Assembly: GCA_016188575.1 (NCBI GenBank)
Contig: JACPHN010000022.1
Coordinates: 45,397-109,396 of the forward strand
Length of the DNA: 64,000 bases
Direction: 5' to 3'
Source of the DNA: Candidatus Schekmanbacteria bacterium
GTDB taxonomy: Bacteria; CSSED10-310; JACPHN01
This document shows positions 28,745 to 37,460 of this stretch, one piece after another; within the stretch, counting starts at the first letter, position 1, and each line of letters begins with the position of its first letter. The position numbers and the translations under genes are program-made. The notes below the pieces were generated by a model that saw only the letters and a program-made list of their open reading frames with translations, searched no databases and was not told the origin of the DNA.

Positions 28745-30037
28745 ATGACGCTCACCAACAATTATCAGTCCATGGCGGAGCTCAAGAGCCTCGCCGGCAA
28801 GTGCCCGCGCTGTTCGCTGTGCAAGTTTCCCCCGCTGGTAGCGGTGCGCGACGCCGGGTTCAGCAGTATTTGCCCCGCCTACGAGGTCAACAAGATGCAT
28901 GCGTCGTCCGGCGGCGGCATGCTGGTGATGGGGATGAGCCTGCTTGAGGGGCGGAGCGAGGTCACTGACCGCGTGCGGCGGATCGCTCAGGAATGCACCG
29001 CCTGCGGCGGTTGCGACATCGCCTGCAAGTTCAGCTCGGACATCGAGGTCCTCGAAGTCATCTTTCAACTGCGCGCGCACATCTACAAGACCGCGGGGGC
29101 GGCGCCGGCGCACGAGGCCGTGCTGCAATCGATGCGAGCCCGGCTCCACCCGCTCGTGACGGCCTCGGGCGCTCTCGGCGACTGGCTCAAGGACGTCCCG
29201 GCGGAGCAAAGCTCGACCCCGGACTACCTGCTGTGGGTGGGACCGCACTACGCCTTGCTGCCGGAGCTGCGCACGACGCTCACACACGCGCTGAAGCTGC
29301 TCGCGGCGGGCGGCGTGCGCTACGCCGTGCTGGGCGCCTCCGAACCGTACACCGGCCGAGCCGCGCTGGAAATCGGCGACCGCGAGCTCTTCGCGAGCTT
29401 TGCCCGGCGGGCCGCCGCGGCGGTCGCGGCGAGCTCGGCGAAAGGCGTCGTTTGCCTCTCCGCCGAGGACTACGCGACGTTCCGGGCGCTTCTCCCGCGC
29501 TTCTCTGCGGTTGGCAAGCCGGTGCTGCACGTCGTGGAGTTGTACGACCAGCTCATACGCGATGGCAAGCTGAAGCCGGCGAAGCCCGTGGCGCGAGCGT
29601 TGGCGTGGCACGACCCGTCGTACCTCGGCAGGCTCTCGGAACCCTGGACGAGCTGGTCGGGCGAGCGCGTCAAGACGCTTGGCCAGATGATTCTCGAAAC
29701 GCCGCCGCGACCGGTCAATCGCGGAGACCACGGCTGCTACGACGCGCCGAGGCGAGTCCTCAGCCGCGTTCCCGGGCTGCGCACGCTCGAGTTCTTCCGC
29801 CGCCGCGAATACGCCTTCGACAGCGGCGAGTGCGGCCAGGCACTGGCGGTAGCCCCTGGTTTCGCCCTGTCGACGGCCCAGCACCGGCTGGCCGAAGCCC
29901 GCGCCGTGGGGGCGGACGCCATCGTCACCGAATGCCCGCAGAGCGCGTCGATGCTCCGCGCCGCCGCCTCCAGCAGTGACGGCACGACCACCGTGCAGAT
30001 GCTTACCGACGTTCTCTTCGAGAGCGTTCTTGCCTGA
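28745..30037 (+). CDS. Fe-S protein of GlcF/HdrD type
   Basis: A 430-residue electron-transfer subunit. Two N-terminal 4Fe-4S motifs are visible: Cys20-x2-Cys23-x2-Cys26 with Cys43, and CTACGGCDIAC (Cys84, 87, 90, 94). The C-terminal half resembles the CCG domain of GlcF/heterodisulfide reductase (LAWHDPSYLGR, GECGQAL, ECPQSASM), though the CCG Cys pairs are reduced. It probably passes electrons from the flanking FAD subunits to a quinone or other acceptor. It is 21 bp after the first FAD gene and 11 bp before the second. Confidence 0.85.
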   Translation: MTLTNNYQSMAELKSLAGKCPRCSLCKFPPLVAVRDAGFSSICPAYEVNKMHASSGGGMLVMGMSLLEGRSEVTDRVRRIAQECTACGGCDIACKFSSDIEVLEVIFQLRAHIYKTAGAAPAHEAVLQSMRARLHPLVTASGALGDWLKDVPAEQSSTPDYLLWVGPHYALLPELRTTLTHALKLLAAGGVRYAVLGASEPYTGRAALEIGDRELFASFARRAAAAVAASSAKGVVCLSAEDYATFRALLPRFSAVGKPVLHVVELYDQLIRDGKLKPAKPVARALAWHDPSYLGRLSEPWTSWSGERVKTLGQMILETPPRPVNRGDHGCYDAPRRVLSRVPGLRTLEFFRRREYAFDSGECGQALAVAPGFALSTAQHRLAEARAVGADAIVTECPQSASMLRAAASSSDGTTTVQMLTDVLFESVLA

Positions 30038-30048
30038 GGAGATTAGAC

Positions 30049-31923
30049 ATGACCGTAGCAGCAAAAACCAGTGCAGGGTGGGCCGACAAGCGGACGCCCG
30101 AAGAGATAGCGGAGCTTCGCGAAACCGTCCGCCGGCGCCTCGTGCTCGAGCTTGGCGAGCGCTGGGTGGAGACGGACCCCTGCGTGCTCGACACCTACAG
30201 TTGGCAATACATCGCGGAAGCGGCCACGGGATCTCAGTACATGCCGCGCGCGCTGGCCATCGCGCTGCCGGCAGACGCCGAGCAGGTCGCCGCCGTGGTG
30301 CGCCTGTGCAACGAGCTCGGCGTGCAGTACAAGGCGATGAGCACGGGCTTCGGCATGTGGAACTCGCCGATCGAACCCGACAAGGTGGTGCAGATCGACC
30401 TGCGGCGGCTCGACCGCATCATCAAAATCGACGCCAAGAACATGTATGCCATCGTGGAGCCGTACGTCACCGGAAACCAGCTCCAGACCGAGGCGATGAA
30501 GCTCGGGTTGAACACTCACATCGCGGGCTGCGGCGCGCAATGCTCGGTGCTGGCGTCCGCCACGTCGATGATGGGGCAGGGCCTGGACGGCGTGAGCATG
30601 GGATTTTCCAACCGCAACCTGCTCGGCTTCGAGTGGGTGATGCCGGGAGGGGAGATCGTGCGCGTGGGTTCGTTCGGGGACGCCGGGGATTACTTCGCCG
30701 GTGACGGCCCGGGCCCTTCGGTGCGCGGCGTCATCCGGGGGTTTGCGGGCGCGCTCGGCGGCCTCGGCGTGTTCACGCGTTGCGCCGTCAAGCTCTACCC
30801 CTGGAGCGGGCCGAAGCAGCTCGACCTGGAAGGAGGCTCACCGAATTTCTTCGCCCGCATCCCGCGCCATCACACGGCGGCGGTGGTCGTGGTGAAGGAT
30901 TGGAAGAGCCTTGCGGAGCTCGGCTATCGCATCGGCGAGGCGGAGATCGCGGACTACCTCGGGCGCAACGCGCCGTCGCTGATGGCCGGGGTGCTGACCG
31001 TGGACAACGCCGAAGCCGCGGAAGTCTACAAGATCCCCATGCTCCATGAGCTTTACTACGCGCTCGTCGTGGTGATGACCGCGGCGAGCACCGAAGAGAT
31101 GAATTACAAGCGGTCCGCGCTGCGGGAGATCGTGCGCGGGCTCGGCGGCGGCGCGCTTTCCAACGATTTCTCGCCCGCCGGGATCCAGGACTTTCTGCGC
31201 TTTCTGAAGGTCGTTTCGGCCCGGCTCGGGACGCGGGCGTTTCTGAGATCGATGCCGAGCTTCCTCGGGCTGGTCTTGCGGGACGCGCGCCGGTACGGGA
31301 TGGCGAAGGCGCCGATGGCGCTCACGAGCCTGCTGTATCAGAGCTTGTTGCGCTCGGGGATGAACATGCGGGGCGTGTTCCGGTTCGCGGGCACGTTCTG
31401 GACGGCCATGGGCTCGCTGGTGACCTGGGACAACGCCATCCGCGGCGCGCGGGTCGGCGCGCAGATCAAGCGGAAGTACATCGACCAGGGGGTCATCGTG
31501 GACGACGGCGGGGACAACGCCTGGGGCGGTCTGTATGAGGGAGGCACGTTCAGCCACCTCGAGGAGCTGGCGATGTACGACCAGACCGACCCCGAGGCCG
31601 GCGACCGGGTGGCGGAATACGTCGCCGAGACCAACCTGGCGTGCGTCGACTACCACTGCGGTGACAGCCTCAACGCCGTAGGGCCGCCATTCCACCGCAT
31701 GTTCTCGCCGGCGTGCATGGACTACGACAAGTATACCTATCGCATCAAGACGACGTTTGATCCGCAGAATGCAGCCGACGCGACCATGTTCACGGATCCG
31801 GCGTTCGCGCCGGACGCGCGCCTGGAAGCGCGCATGCAGGCGGTGCTTGCCGATCGGGCCAAGGTGAGCATCGACACGAGCCACGCCGGCGCCCCGGTGC
31901 GGGTGCTGGCGCCGCTCCACTAG
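30049..31923 (+). CDS. FAD-binding oxidoreductase, second subunit
   Basis: A 624-residue FAD_binding_4 flavoprotein. ALAIALPADAEQVAAVVRLCNELGVQYKAMSTGFG forms the PCMH N-terminal lobe. SMGFSNRNLLGFEWVMPGGEIVRVGSF and GPGPSVRGVIRGFAGALGGLGVFTRCAVKLYP form the FAD-binding second lobe, the latter resembling D-lactate dehydrogenase/alkyl-DHAP synthase-type enzymes. It is larger than GlcD. It ends the operon. The unusual pairing of two different FAD subunits around one Fe-S subunit suggests one is catalytic and one an accessory or second-substrate site. Substrate unknown. Confidence 0.85.
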   Translation: MTVAAKTSAGWADKRTPEEIAELRETVRRRLVLELGERWVETDPCVLDTYSWQYIAEAATGSQYMPRALAIALPADAEQVAAVVRLCNELGVQYKAMSTGFGMWNSPIEPDKVVQIDLRRLDRIIKIDAKNMYAIVEPYVTGNQLQTEAMKLGLNTHIAGCGAQCSVLASATSMMGQGLDGVSMGFSNRNLLGFEWVMPGGEIVRVGSFGDAGDYFAGDGPGPSVRGVIRGFAGALGGLGVFTRCAVKLYPWSGPKQLDLEGGSPNFFARIPRHHTAAVVVVKDWKSLAELGYRIGEAEIADYLGRNAPSLMAGVLTVDNAEAAEVYKIPMLHELYYALVVVMTAASTEEMNYKRSALREIVRGLGGGALSNDFSPAGIQDFLRFLKVVSARLGTRAFLRSMPSFLGLVLRDARRYGMAKAPMALTSLLYQSLLRSGMNMRGVFRFAGTFWTAMGSLVTWDNAIRGARVGAQIKRKYIDQGVIVDDGGDNAWGGLYEGGTFSHLEELAMYDQTDPEAGDRVAEYVAETNLACVDYHCGDSLNAVGPPFHRMFSPACMDYDKYTYRIKTTFDPQNAADATMFTDPAFAPDARLEARMQAVLADRAKVSIDTSHAGAPVRVLAPLH

Positions 31924-33018
31924 GCCGCGTCTACATGGGGGCGGGCAGCCTGTCCGCCCGCGAGTAGCACGTCGACCTTTTGGGCGAGCGGCGGCGGGGC
32001 GATTCCCGCCGCCGCCATCGGCATCCGGCAGCGGGAAGACGCACCTCATCGAAGCGAGCATGGCGAGAAGTTGGGCAGGGCAAGTGGCACGAGCCTCGGC
32101 TTTCCGGTAGTGGCCGAGGCTTGCAGGAGCAAGGCGGTATCCACCGGAAAACGCGTTGCGGCTCGCGCGAAGATGGGTGACGCCGGGGCGGAGCTGCCCG
32201 TGCCGGTCTACCCGCTCGTGGTGAGCGACGACCGCCGCGAGACTGCAGAGGTGCGGCTGGCGGGGCTGCGGGCGCGCTGCAGGTGACGGAGGCGTAGCTG
32301 CGCGACGGCCTGGATGCGGTGGTGAACGGGTGAGGCAGCGGCCGGGACTTAGGAGTGGCGGCTGGACCGGCCATACTTGCCGAAGATAAGACATCTGAGG
32401 CGATTCTGGCCGCCAATTCGACTCAATTCTCCCCCGTTTCCGACCATTTTTCGCGCAGATGACCGTATCTAGGGCGATTTTGGCCGGTTTTTCGGGAATT
32501 CCTCGGCCGAATTCGCGTTAGATGTTTTATCTCATCGGAAAGTGGCCGGTCAATCGTGTGACCCTCGCGCCCTTTGATGGGCAGGTATCTCGAGAAGGCT
32601 CGACAGGAGGGGATCTGGGGAGCACATCGGATGAGCTCCTGCGCGGGGTCAGAGGAATGCTTTGGCGTTGCCCCTCTGTTGAGCCTGCCCGGGCGCGCGG
32701 GCCGAAACCACGGGCATACTTTTCGTCAGCTCCCCGAATCTCATGAGGAGCCGAAGCCATTTGGGTTAGTGCATAAGGGGGGCCGCCCCTACGGGGTGTC
32801 GACGGACACAAGGTGTAAAGCAGATTCGGCTGACGCCCAATCGTTGGTGTCGGAATTGCGCCACCTGACGGTCGATTGCGCGCCGGCGACGCGGGCGGCG
32901 CCCATCGCGGCGTCCCGCGACCCTGCCGCGACCTGTGAACGCTCGCGCCGGCGCACTATTGTGTTCGCTTGGGCTCACATCGCAAGTCACCCTGTCGGCC
33001 CTCAGGATTCGGGCAGTC
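31924..33018. other. Long non-coding interval with repeats
   Basis: About 1.1 kb without a convincing gene. 32160-32340 reads as short protein-like fragments in different frames (GDAGAELPVPVYPLVV, then LRDGLDAVVNG after a stop), possibly a decayed gene of unknown family. 32365-32551 is an inverted-repeat element, and 32812-32837 is a copy of the GTGTAAAG motif. The G+C content drops around 32400-32550. Confidence 0.5.
32365..32551. mobile_element. MITE-like element with imperfect terminal inverted repeats
   Basis: The left end starts GACCGGCCATACTTGCCG and includes GATAAGACATCT. The right end includes AGATGTTTTATC and finishes AAGTGGCCGGTC. Read inverted, the two ends match over about 37 bp with a few mismatches and a small gap. 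The interior is relatively AT-rich, non-coding, and has two related GGCGATTYTGGCCG segments. The size (187 bp) suits a miniature non-autonomous transposon. Confidence 0.55.
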
Positions 33019-35133
33019 ATGCACGTAGACAAGACGCTATCCGTCGGTTACTTGACCATCAGGCTGGTGCAGTCGATGGTGACGGATACGCTGCTTGCCA
33101 TTCTGATCGCGACAGTCTACTTCCACCTCGTCGTCGACCTCGATCTGACCAAGGGCGCGTTCTTCGTGCGCGGCCTCGTGCGCATCGCCCCACCCGTGAT
33201 GATCCTGTACGGAGCGGTGCTCTTCGCGCTTCACGGTCGCGTCGTGCGGTTCTTGTCGATGCTGGCCGCCAGGCGCCGGCGCGGCGAGGTCGCGATCCCG
33301 GAGGACGAGGAGAGCCTGCGCCACCTGCGCGCGGCCCGGGGCCGCTGCCTCTGGGCTCCCGCACTGTTCGCCTCGGTCGGGCTGGCGGGCTGGCTCATCG
33401 GCACCGCCCTGCTTGCCGCGTGGATGCGCACGCGCGCCGATCTGCCCACGGACGAAACCCTCCTGCTGGTCTGGGGTGGGCTGCTGTGCGGTCTGGCGAC
33501 CAACAGCTATTCGTACTTTCGCGTGCGCCGGATCTCGCGGGTCGTGCTCACGGCGCTGCAACAGGCGTCGCCGCGCGCGGCGCGGGATGAGCCGCTCGCC
33601 GGCGCGAGCCTGCAGCGGCGCTTCCTCATGACCGTGGCGCCGCTCATGGTGTTCGCCGTGCTGATGGGCAGCATGGCTACGGCGGCGCGCGTCGTCAGAG
33701 ACCACCAGAGCGCGGGCGCGACGCAGGTGCCGCAAGCTGGAGCCGCGGCGGAAAGTCCCGCGCGCTCCTTTCTGGCGAGCAAGACCGGAGTTTCGAGCGC
33801 CATGCTCACCGGTCTGAGCAGCCTCGGCCCCGTGATCGGGCTCAGTCTGTTTCTGACGCTGATGCTCGCCATCGCCGCTGCCAGGGACATCGCCGAGCCG
33901 GTTCGCGGGCTCCTCGACGAGGCCGACGCGGTCGCTGCAGGGCGGCTCGATACCGTGATCTTCCCGGCCAGTGGCGACGAGATCGGCCAGTTGGCGCGGT
34001 CGGTGGAAGTCATGCGCCGCCACCTGGTCGAGCTCCTCGAGCGCGAGACCGTGCGCAACAAGCACCTCGTGGCGATCAACGCCGAGCTCACGGCGACCAT
34101 CGACAATCTGAAACAGCTTCGCGACGCCGGCCGCCAGCTCAGCAGCACGCTCGACGCCGGCGAAATTCATCGCCTCGCACTCGACGTGTTTATCGGTCAC
34201 CTACCGATCGGCCGCGCGGTGCTGCTCCTGTACAACGCCGAAACCAGCATGCTGGAATCCGTTCTCGCGCACGGATTCGAGTCGTCCGAGTGGACCGACT
34301 TCGGCCTTCGCATCGACAACAGTATCCGGCGCTACCTCCTCGAGCTGGACTACCTGCTCGTGGACGACGGCATCGACCTCGGCCTGGTGGAACCGCGGAC
34401 GCGGGAATCCCTGGAGCGCATCTTCTCCAAGTATCGCCCGAGCCTGCTGCTGCCGCTGCGCATTGAACGAGAGCTCGTCGGGCTGGTCGCGCTCGGCCCG
34501 CTGGGCGCGCTGGGCACGCCGGAGCCGTACACGGACGGACAGGTGAAGTTCTGCGCCACTCTCGCCAGTCAGAGCGCCATGGCAATCCACAACGCGCGCC
34601 TGTACCAGCTCGCGACGACCGACGCCCTCACGGAGCTCTACGTGCGGCGATACTTCGAGCAGCGCCTCAAAGAGGAGGTGTCACGCGGCAGGCGTTACGG
34701 GCAGCCGGTAACGGTCCTCGTTCTGGACATCGACTTCTTCAAGCAGATCAACGACGAGCACGGCCACCCCCGGGGCGATCGCGTGCTGGAGGATGTAGGG
34801 TCGATCCTGCGGGCGTCTTGCCGTGCGATGGACATCGCGGCGCGGCTCGGCGGCGAGGAGTTCGCGATCGTCCTGCCGCAGACGACCCTGGCGGGCGGGA
34901 TAGTTATCGCCGAGCGACTGCGAAAGACCGTTGAGGAGCATTCCTTTCTCGGGCTGGGCGCGGACGATCCGGTGCTGGCGGTAACGGTGTCGATCGGGGT
35001 CGCGGTGATCGATCCGGAAGGCGACGAGTCGAACGCGCGGCTTATGGCGCGCGCGGATGAGGCGCTCTATCTCGCCAAGAAAAGCGGGCGAAACCGCGTG
35101 TGCGCGAGTCGGCTTGGCGCGCCGCCCGAGTGA
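33019..35133 (+). CDS. Diguanylate cyclase with membrane, HAMP and GAF domains
   Basis: A 704-residue membrane sensor producing cyclic di-GMP. It has hydrophobic N-terminal segments (LLAILIATVYFHLVV, VMILYGAVLFAL, further helices to about 290). A HAMP-like part follows (PVRGLLDEADAVAAGRLDT), then a GAF-like domain and a C-terminal GGDEF domain with active motif GGEEF (residues 611-615). RAMDIAARLGGEEF keeps the inhibitory I-site RxxD. The GGEEF signature is catalytically competent in the family. ATG 33019 has AGGATT upstream; the longer frame start is less likely. It stands alone. Confidence 0.9.
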   Translation: MHVDKTLSVGYLTIRLVQSMVTDTLLAILIATVYFHLVVDLDLTKGAFFVRGLVRIAPPVMILYGAVLFALHGRVVRFLSMLAARRRRGEVAIPEDEESLRHLRAARGRCLWAPALFASVGLAGWLIGTALLAAWMRTRADLPTDETLLLVWGGLLCGLATNSYSYFRVRRISRVVLTALQQASPRAARDEPLAGASLQRRFLMTVAPLMVFAVLMGSMATAARVVRDHQSAGATQVPQAGAAAESPARSFLASKTGVSSAMLTGLSSLGPVIGLSLFLTLMLAIAAARDIAEPVRGLLDEADAVAAGRLDTVIFPASGDEIGQLARSVEVMRRHLVELLERETVRNKHLVAINAELTATIDNLKQLRDAGRQLSSTLDAGEIHRLALDVFIGHLPIGRAVLLLYNAETSMLESVLAHGFESSEWTDFGLRIDNSIRRYLLELDYLLVDDGIDLGLVEPRTRESLERIFSKYRPSLLLPLRIERELVGLVALGPLGALGTPEPYTDGQVKFCATLASQSAMAIHNARLYQLATTDALTELYVRRYFEQRLKEEVSRGRRYGQPVTVLVLDIDFFKQINDEHGHPRGDRVLEDVGSILRASCRAMDIAARLGGEEFAIVLPQTTLAGGIVIAERLRKTVEEHSFLGLGADDPVLAVTVSIGVAVIDPEGDESNARLMARADEALYLAKKSGRNRVCASRLGAPPE

Positions 35134-35173
35134 GCGGTCGCGAGGCGCGGGCGGAGGGCGCGGCGCGGCGGAG

Positions 35174-36259
35174 CTACGGCGTCGCGGCTCCGGCGGTGAG
35201 CGCCGCGGCCACCCCGGCAGCCGTCGCGGGGAAAATCCCATGCGGCGTGATGAGGCCGGTAATGAGCCGCGCCGGCGTGACGTCGAACGCGGGGTTGCGC
35301 GCCGGCGAATGGGTGAGGCGGATGCGCTGAACCGCGCCGGACTCGGTCAGCCCGGCCATCGTCGTCAGCTCCTCGGCGGGTCTCTCCTCGATCGGGATGT
35401 CGCGCCCGCTGGAGCAAGCCGGATCGATCGTCGTCAGCGGCGCAGCCACGTAGAACGGGACGCCGTTGTCGCGCGCCACGACGGCCTTCTCGTAGGTGCC
35501 GATCTTGTTGGCGACGTCGCCGTTTGCCGCGATTCGGTCCGCGCCGACGATCACGACCTGGACTTCCCCCCGCTGCATGTAATACCCGGCGGCGTTGTCG
35601 GCGATAACCGCGTGCGGCACGCCCTCGTGCGCCAGCTCCCAGGCCGTGAGCGACGATCCCTGGCACCGCGGCCTCGTCTCGTCCACCAGGACGAAGGGGC
35701 GCGCGCCGCGCCGCACGGCCGCGTACACGGGCGCCAGGGCCGTCCCCCAGTCGACGAACGCGAGCCAACCGGCGTTACAGTGGGTAAGCACCGTCGCCCC
35801 CTCGCCGATCAGGTGAGCTCCGGCAGCGCCGATGCTGGCACACGCTGCAGCGTCCTCCGCGGCGATCTGTTGCGCCGCGAGGCGCGCGCTGTGCCGCGCC
35901 GCCGCGACCTCGGGAGCGGCGCCAGTCGCCGCGAGAAAAACGCGCCGCGTTGCATAAAACAAATTCTGCGCCGTCGGTCGGGTAGCCTCCAGATGCTGCC
36001 GAGCCTCCGCGAGCGCCCGCGCAAAGGTGGGCCAGCCGGCATCCGGCGCCTGCAGCGCCGCCTGCGCCAGGCCATATCCCGCCGCCGCGCCGATGGCGCC
36101 CGCACCGCGCACCAGCATGCCGCGTATCGCCTCTGCCGTCTCGCGGTAGGTCGCACACCGCTTGATGGCGAAGCTGTGAGGCAAGGCGAGCTGGTCGATG
36201 AGGACGACCGCGTCCCCCTCCAGCCAGACCGTCTGATAGTGGCGATCGTGAACGATCAT
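35174..36259 (-). CDS. mtnA: S-methyl-5-thioribose-1-phosphate isomerase
   Basis: Converts methylthioribose-1-phosphate to methylthioribulose-1-phosphate in the methionine salvage pathway. The 361-residue length fits the family. Motifs: the N-terminal VVLIDQLALPHSF, MLVRGAGAIGAAAGYG (family RGAPAIG), THCNAGWLA with the catalytic Cys (family THCNTGxLA), and GADRIAANGDVANKIGTY with the catalytic Asp. ATG 36259 is chosen to match the normal family start. No other salvage genes adjoin; the PLP enzyme at 55.3 kb is on a distant strand. Confidence 0.92.
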   Translation of the reverse strand: MIVHDRHYQTVWLEGDAVVLIDQLALPHSFAIKRCATYRETAEAIRGMLVRGAGAIGAAAGYGLAQAALQAPDAGWPTFARALAEARQHLEATRPTAQNLFYATRRVFLAATGAAPEVAAARHSARLAAQQIAAEDAAACASIGAAGAHLIGEGATVLTHCNAGWLAFVDWGTALAPVYAAVRRGARPFVLVDETRPRCQGSSLTAWELAHEGVPHAVIADNAAGYYMQRGEVQVVIVGADRIAANGDVANKIGTYEKAVVARDNGVPFYVAAPLTTIDPACSSGRDIPIEERPAEELTTMAGLTESGAVQRIRLTHSPARNPAFDVTPARLITGLITPHGIFPATAAGVAAALTAGAATP

Positions 36260-36675
36260 GCGCGCCGCGCTCTCCGCGATTCCGTGGGCACCTATCGCCG
36301 CATTATCAACAGATGATTGTGGATAGTCAACCGCCGTGCGCGGCGCCCGCGGGCCCTCCGGCGTGCGCTGTTCTCCGGCCTCCCGGCGCCCGCGCCGGCG
36401 GCGCCGTACACGCATTTCTTTACGCCTGCCGGCTTGTGGATGAGCGGCGCGCGGGCCGAAAACGCGGTCGCGGTCCCGGCGGCACAACCGCTCGCCGGAG
36501 AGTTATCAACAGGTTGTCCACAATTCCTGGCGTCGGCCGAATGTGCCTTCCACCATGGCGAGCGCAATGCGCTTGCCATCTGCCCCTCCCCATTCGCGCG
36601 CGGACAAGACGGATGCGGCTTCCTGTCTCCCTCCCCCCGCTTCCGCACCAGCCCCCGGTCGCCAGTTTCGAAGGC
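36260..36675. other. Intergenic interval with DnaA-box-like cluster
   Basis: No gene supported between the divergently arranged mtnA and TetR genes. It contains five DnaA-box-like 9-mers and a copy of the GTGTAAAG-type motif (36529-36554). Confidence 0.6.
36303..36522. promoter_or_regulatory. Cluster of five DnaA-box-like 9-mers
   Basis: Each differs by one base from TTATCCACA or its complement: TTATCAACA (36303-36311), TGTGGATAG (36318-36326), TGTGGATGA (36435-36443), TTATCAACA (36503-36511) and TTGTCCACA (36514-36522). Such a density is unexpected in GC-rich sequence. Whether it is an origin, a DnaA-titrating site or a regulatory cluster cannot be told; dnaA and dnaN are not in the window. 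Confidence 0.55.
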
Positions 36676-36708
36676 TTGACATCATTATTAATCGTACGTA
36701 TGATTAAT
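36676..36708 (+). promoter_or_regulatory. Sigma-70-type promoter with palindromic operator
   Basis: TTGACA (36676-36681), a 17-bp spacer and TATGAT (36699-36704). A perfect inverted repeat ATTAATC-8 nt-GATTAAT (36687-36708) covers the spacer and -10, which is where a repressor would block RNA polymerase. It lies 30 bp before the TetR gene that starts the glycyl-radical-enzyme operon. Confidence 0.8.
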
Positions 36709-36737
36709 TTAATCGAAAGCACCGCGAGCGAAAACCC

Positions 36738-37460
36738 ATGGCCCGACCCGTTCACGCCAACGCTGCCGTCACGCGCGACCGCCTGCTGCGGAGCGCTTCC
36801 CAGCTCTTCGCTGAAAGGGGACTGGATGGCGCTTCCTTGCGCGAAATCGCGCGCGGCGCCGAGGTCAATCTCGCCATGGTCCACCACTACTTCGGCAACA
36901 AGGAGCAGCTCTACGCCGCCTGCCAGGCGGCCGCGTACGAGGACCTTGCGGACGACATCGCAGGGTTTCAGGGTCTGTTCGGCGAGCTCGCGGGCGCGGT
37001 GGAGCGGGCTGGCACCAGAGCGGAGATCGACGTGCTGATCGCGCCGGTCGTGGGTCGCGGTTTCCGCTTCGTGCGCGAGCACCGCGCCGCGGTCCAGATG
37101 CTCATGCGTGGCGTCATCGAGCGCGGGGAGCTCGACCCGCGATGGCGGAACCAGGCACTACTGCCGTTCGTCGGCAGAACCGCGCGCCGGGTCGCCGCTG
37201 CGTGCGGCCAATCCGAAGCGCGCGTGCGGCTCGGCATCCACAGCTTGGTCGCGCTCATCATGCGCTATTCCCTGAGCACGACGCGCGAGCTCGCGGCGAT
37301 GCTCGGCCGGCTTGACGACCCGGCGAGCACAGGTCAAGAAGAACGTGGTAACAATACGGAAGAGGCGATCCTGGAGGCGTTCGAGGAGCATCTCGTCGAC
37401 GTCGCGCGGGCGCTGATCGGCGCCGGTCCGGGCGCCGGGGAGGTTGGTTGTGAACAATAG
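36738..37460 (+). CDS. TetR/AcrR family regulator of the GRE operon
   Basis: A 240-residue repressor-type protein. N-terminal helix-turn-helix: LLRSASQLFAERGLDGASLREIARGAEVNLAMVHHYFGNKEQL. The C-terminal ligand domain is of the CecR/DUF1956-like type by general layout (FRFVREHRAAVQMLMRGVIERGE). Its gene overlaps the downstream GRE gene by 11 bp and is preceded by a promoter with a palindrome, so it probably represses its own operon. The inducer is unknown but may be the GRE substrate. Confidence 0.9.
   Translation: MARPVHANAAVTRDRLLRSASQLFAERGLDGASLREIARGAEVNLAMVHHYFGNKEQLYAACQAAAYEDLADDIAGFQGLFGELAGAVERAGTRAEIDVLIAPVVGRGFRFVREHRAAVQMLMRGVIERGELDPRWRNQALLPFVGRTARRVAAACGQSEARVRLGIHSLVALIMRYSLSTTRELAAMLGRLDDPASTGQEERGNNTEEAILEAFEEHLVDVARALIGAGPGAGEVGCEQ

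Noticed and set aside
36303-36522. Calling the DnaA-box cluster an origin of replication (oriC)
   Set aside because: No dnaA, dnaN, parA/B or gidA-type neighbours, and the AT-rich tract is explained by the TetR promoter. Reported only as a DnaA-box-like cluster.
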